A DNA stretch of 64,000 nucleotides from the NCBI GenBank assembly GCA_003996215.1, contig QJPP01007525.1, forward strand, positions 992,001-1,056,000, in the 5' to 3' direction. Source of the DNA: Jaltomata sinuosa. Lineage: Eukaryota; Streptophyta; Magnoliopsida; Solanales; Solanaceae. Below the pieces are notes generated by a model that worked only from the letters and a program-made list of their open reading frames with translations, was not told where the DNA came from and did not search any database. Shown here piece after piece: positions 61,501 through 64,000 of the stretch (the stretch's first letter is position 1; the number at the start of each line of letters is the position of its first letter). The position numbers were made by a program, and so were the translations under genes.

Positions 61501-64000
61501 TGGAACCATTCTACAGAACATGTTTTTCCTCAGTGAGATATCTTATATCGCATAATAATCTGTAGCATCCTCCATTTCAACCATCCCATTTTAATTATGT
61601 GTTACATCTTCATCTGTCATGCCTGGAAAACTAAGCATTGAAATAAAAACTGTGACTAATAAGGTCAAAAGGCCTACATCAGTTTGATAAGAATGCCTTA
61701 TCACCCATGTGGGCATTCAAATATGGAAACATTTCGGGAGAGAGAACGACCCACCTTCACAAATAAAGTACTAGGAGCTAAAATGGAATGAGCATCTACA
61801 CCATTCAGATATGCTTTAACTTCAGGTATTCCTGACCCTGCAGCTGCAGGTGCAATAAATGCACATAGGCTCGCAGCACAAGTCGCAAGAACCAAATTGC
61901 AACCTGCAAAAGCAGCAAATCCACGGAAATACCTGCAGTGGAATTAAAATCACTTTATAGTTACTTCAAAGAAGTTTAGCAAACAAAGAGAAGTTACTTC
62001 AAAGAAGTAGAGGAAACAAACAAGTAATTATCCTTCTAATTAGAAAGGATATCAAAAATTTCTTGGATCCTCGCCACCCACGCAACAATGAGAAAAAGTA
62101 TCTATGATATCTACATTAACTCAAATTTTCTTTCTAACTTAAAAGGAAAAGGAAAATGGAGATAAAGTTAACCCAGTTCCCATCCAGACGCGATTTTTTA
62201 AGAACTAAACTACCAGTATAAAAGACTCCCAAACACCTAAAGATTCAAATCAAAAGTAAGATGAAGAAAAGTACGAAAACTTAAATATGCTGGTACAATT
62301 GGTAACTACGTTTGCTTTCTTTGCACGTTTTTTCATCTATCTCACATTCCTATTCCTAATGCACAACAACTATTCTTTAAAAGTAGTAATAAAAGTGTGC
62401 AGAACTGCTTTGCTATTCTGTTGAGAAGTTTGCCTGCTATAAAACTGTCATGCATCAGAAACAACTAGGCTGTAAGATGGTCACGGCTCCTAAGGCATCT
62501 TAAATACGACATCACTCAAAAGTTGCAACTCCGTCTTGAAAAAGCATCATCTTTCACCGTTTTAAAGTAACTTGAATAGTGTCGGTTGCAAGTTTTCATA
62601 TTATGAAAAATTCATTAAATTCCACATTTGTGTTTGGCGTTTTATACAAGATAAATCAGTTCAAAGTTATCACATATATTGAGAAGCTATTATTGTGGAT
62701 GGAAGTTGTACTCACTTATCCTGAAGCATTAAGTCACTAGTGAGCAGAAGCTTGAAGCCAGCAATATTTTCCACTGCTATGTTTAAAAAGAAACCAACAA
62801 GTCCTGTACTCAATCCAATAAGAAGCACAAGTGTCCACTTTAGGAATATATATTGAAATATCTGGACCTTTTTCCTTGACCTCCAATCTTGCTTGAATAG
62901 GTCATTTTCAACAATGCTGCAAAGAATGAATTAGCAATGGTAAAATCAGAGAACCCTTAGATATTTCCAGTGATTCCGGACAGATGAAAATATTTAGTTA
63001 AAACCTGTTCACCAGATATGAGCAAAGAAGATCTTAGGACATTATTGCATATGTAATACGAAACATCAAAGCCGGAAACTTTGTACCTTCTTTGACCAAT
63101 AACAGAAGCAAGAGACTTGAGTTACAGTACTTAGCGTGCTGCTTTCTGCATTTCATTTTCAACAACAACAACAACATACCTAGTATATTGGGGTCTAGGG
63201 AGGGTAGAGTGTACGCAGTCCGTAACACTGCCTCAGAGGTGAGGTAGAAAGGTTGTTTCCGATAGACTCCCGGCTCAATGCATTTCATTTTCTCCTTGTT
63301 AAAAAGGCTAGAGCTACTACAAACTTGATGTTTTACTTCTCTAAATCAGCTTTTTCTTAAAAACTATAAGCAGTACCTCAGGGACAATACCATGAAGCAA
63401 ACCAATAAACAATGACCAGAATAGATGGTCTGAGAACCTGAACTCAAAGCAAAAGTTTTAACGCAACATGAGACTATGTCCATTACCACACTTCATCAAG
63501 AATTTCAGCCCTCAAAATTCACTGGCAGGGACCAGTACGTGCTACCTTGTTGTTAGAGCAATGAGGATGATTCGAACTATAAACAGATCCTCCAGTTTGT
63601 AATTAACAATAGAGACTATAAGATTTAGGCATAAATGGTTCTTGATTTGCTAGACCTCTCCTCCTTAAATTTTATTTTATTTTTTCCTTTTTTTTCTTCT
63701 CTGACCATTCTTTTATCCTCTCCTGATTCACTCATCTAGCTAAACAAAAAAGAATAAACTTGGAGAACCATATAGCAAAATAGAGAGGGACAAGATTTTG
63801 AACCAGATGATCAGACATTCAATAAAGATAGGCAAACACCATGCAAAGTACTTACGTTTGACTCACCAAAAATAAACATTCAACAAATTAAAAATGTGCA
63901 AGAAGATTCAACAACCAAAAAACATTAAAAAAAAAAAAAAAAAAAAAAAACCATCACTAACAGATAAATAAAGCTAAGAGAAAATCAGATTCATACTCAT
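55521..64000 (-). CDS. CLC: CLC-type anion channel/exchanger, first exon mostly off window
   Basis: A voltage-gated chloride channel family protein of plant endomembranes, most like AtCLC-c from memory. Exons: 64000-63997 (last 4 nt of an upstream exon), 62916-62716, 61932-61755, 59710-59448, 58168-57899, 57108-55980, 55610-55521. All phases agree, giving about 711 residues. Signature stretches: GSGIPEVKAYLNG (selectivity filter with Ser, chloride type), GKEGPMVHTG (gating Glu), GVLFALEEVASWW (proton Glu) and GIAIPSGLFIPVILAG. The big exon at 55980-57108 encodes the later membrane helices and the CBS domains. C-terminus: GILTRHDFMPEH then GLYPHLVHHK and stop. The Ser in GSGIPE argues against the nitrate-selective CLC-a/b type, which has Pro. 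Two SINE-type copies lie in or beside it; the one at 63161 is in its first visible intron. Confidence 0.93.
55650..55765 (-). mobile_element. TS-type SINE 3' half, minus orientation
   Basis: On the minus strand it reads through aaggtctgcgtatactctat and ggaccccacttgtcggat and ends in TTG/TTA repeats, like the copy at 42382. It lies in the last CLC intron (55611-55979). A short tagtatt on both sides may be the remains of a target duplication. Confidence 0.75.
58318..59302 (+). repeat. Two sets of imperfect tandem repeats in a CLC intron
   Basis: A unit of about 364 bp starting acagaaccacatgatgttg (58318) recurs from about 58682 with substitutions. A second unit of about 143 bp starting taatatgcag (59041) recurs at about 59184 and shares ttcaccaaaacacgtgttag. 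Together they fill most of the intron 58169-59447. Confidence 0.75.
63147..63292 (-). mobile_element. TS-type SINE 3' half with 14-bp target duplication
   Basis: The body 63161-63278 starts with (CAA)n on the plus strand and contains ggggtctagggagggtagag. tgcatttcattttc flanks it at 63147-63160 and 63279-63292. It lies in the CLC intron 62917-63996, same orientation as the gene. Confidence 0.88.
63926..63951 (+). repeat. Poly(A) run of ~25 bases
   Basis: A long A tract about 45 bases from the upstream exon's donor site (63991-63996) in the CLC intron. On the sense strand it is a T tract early in the intron. Confidence 0.85.

Noticed and set aside
1..64000. CRISPR arrays, operons, bacterial promoters or phage genes
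   Set aside because: The sequence is intron-rich plant nuclear DNA; no regularly spaced short repeats of CRISPR type occur.

Overview
This window is nuclear DNA from a flowering plant, almost certainly a member of the nightshade family (Solanaceae). The evidence is long AT-rich introns with GT/AG borders, proteins that read as plant orthologues, and several short interspersed elements of the Solanaceae type. These include copies with the TS-SINE 3' half ending in TTG repeats, and tRNA-headed copies with recognisable box A and box B. I assembled the gene models by hand from reading frames, splice borders and family knowledge. Every internal exon keeps phase except at one junction, which I flag.

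Layout, left to right. 1-8560 (minus): the 5' two-thirds of MTR4, the nuclear exosome RNA helicase; its 3' exons lie off the left edge, behind an intron of at least 2.5 kb. 9950-19935 (minus): a CCCH zinc-finger/U2AF-homology splicing factor (ZRSR2/Urp type) with a long RS-rich last exon. 22257-26151 (plus): a short-chain dehydrogenase of the NADPH-dependent pterin aldehyde reductase type, divergent from the splicing factor across a 2.3 kb spacer. 28496-36554 (plus): a FemAB-like (DUF482) GNAT-fold protein with a probable organelle-targeting N-terminus. 37754-53836 (minus): a 22-exon dynamin-related protein of the DRP2 class (GTPase, middle, PH, GED, short proline-rich tail), convergent with the FemAB-like gene. 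55521-64000 (minus): a CLC chloride channel/exchanger, complete at its 3' end, with its first coding exon off the right edge.

The genes do not form one pathway; they are housekeeping functions (RNA surveillance, splicing, pterin metabolism, endocytosis, anion transport). The neighbourhood itself looks ancient. From memory, the Arabidopsis orthologues of the splicing factor, the reductase and DRP2 sit together at the top of chromosome 1 (At1g10320, At1g10310, At1g10290), and MTR4 and the second DRP2 gene sit in the paired block near At1g59600-59760.

Introns and spacers are loaded with small transposons whose borders can be read directly: hAT elements with 8-bp target duplications, Harbinger/Tourist elements with TTA duplications, a Stowaway-type MITE with TA, LINE 3' fragments, a possible miniature LTR element, and SINEs with target duplications up to 17 bp. 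One hAT is nested inside a Tourist MITE. I saw no undescribed gene system. The most distinctive observations are a duplicated promoter/start-codon fragment of the FemAB-like gene placed upstream of the reductase, the nested transposons with a hairpin core, and recent tandem duplications inside introns.
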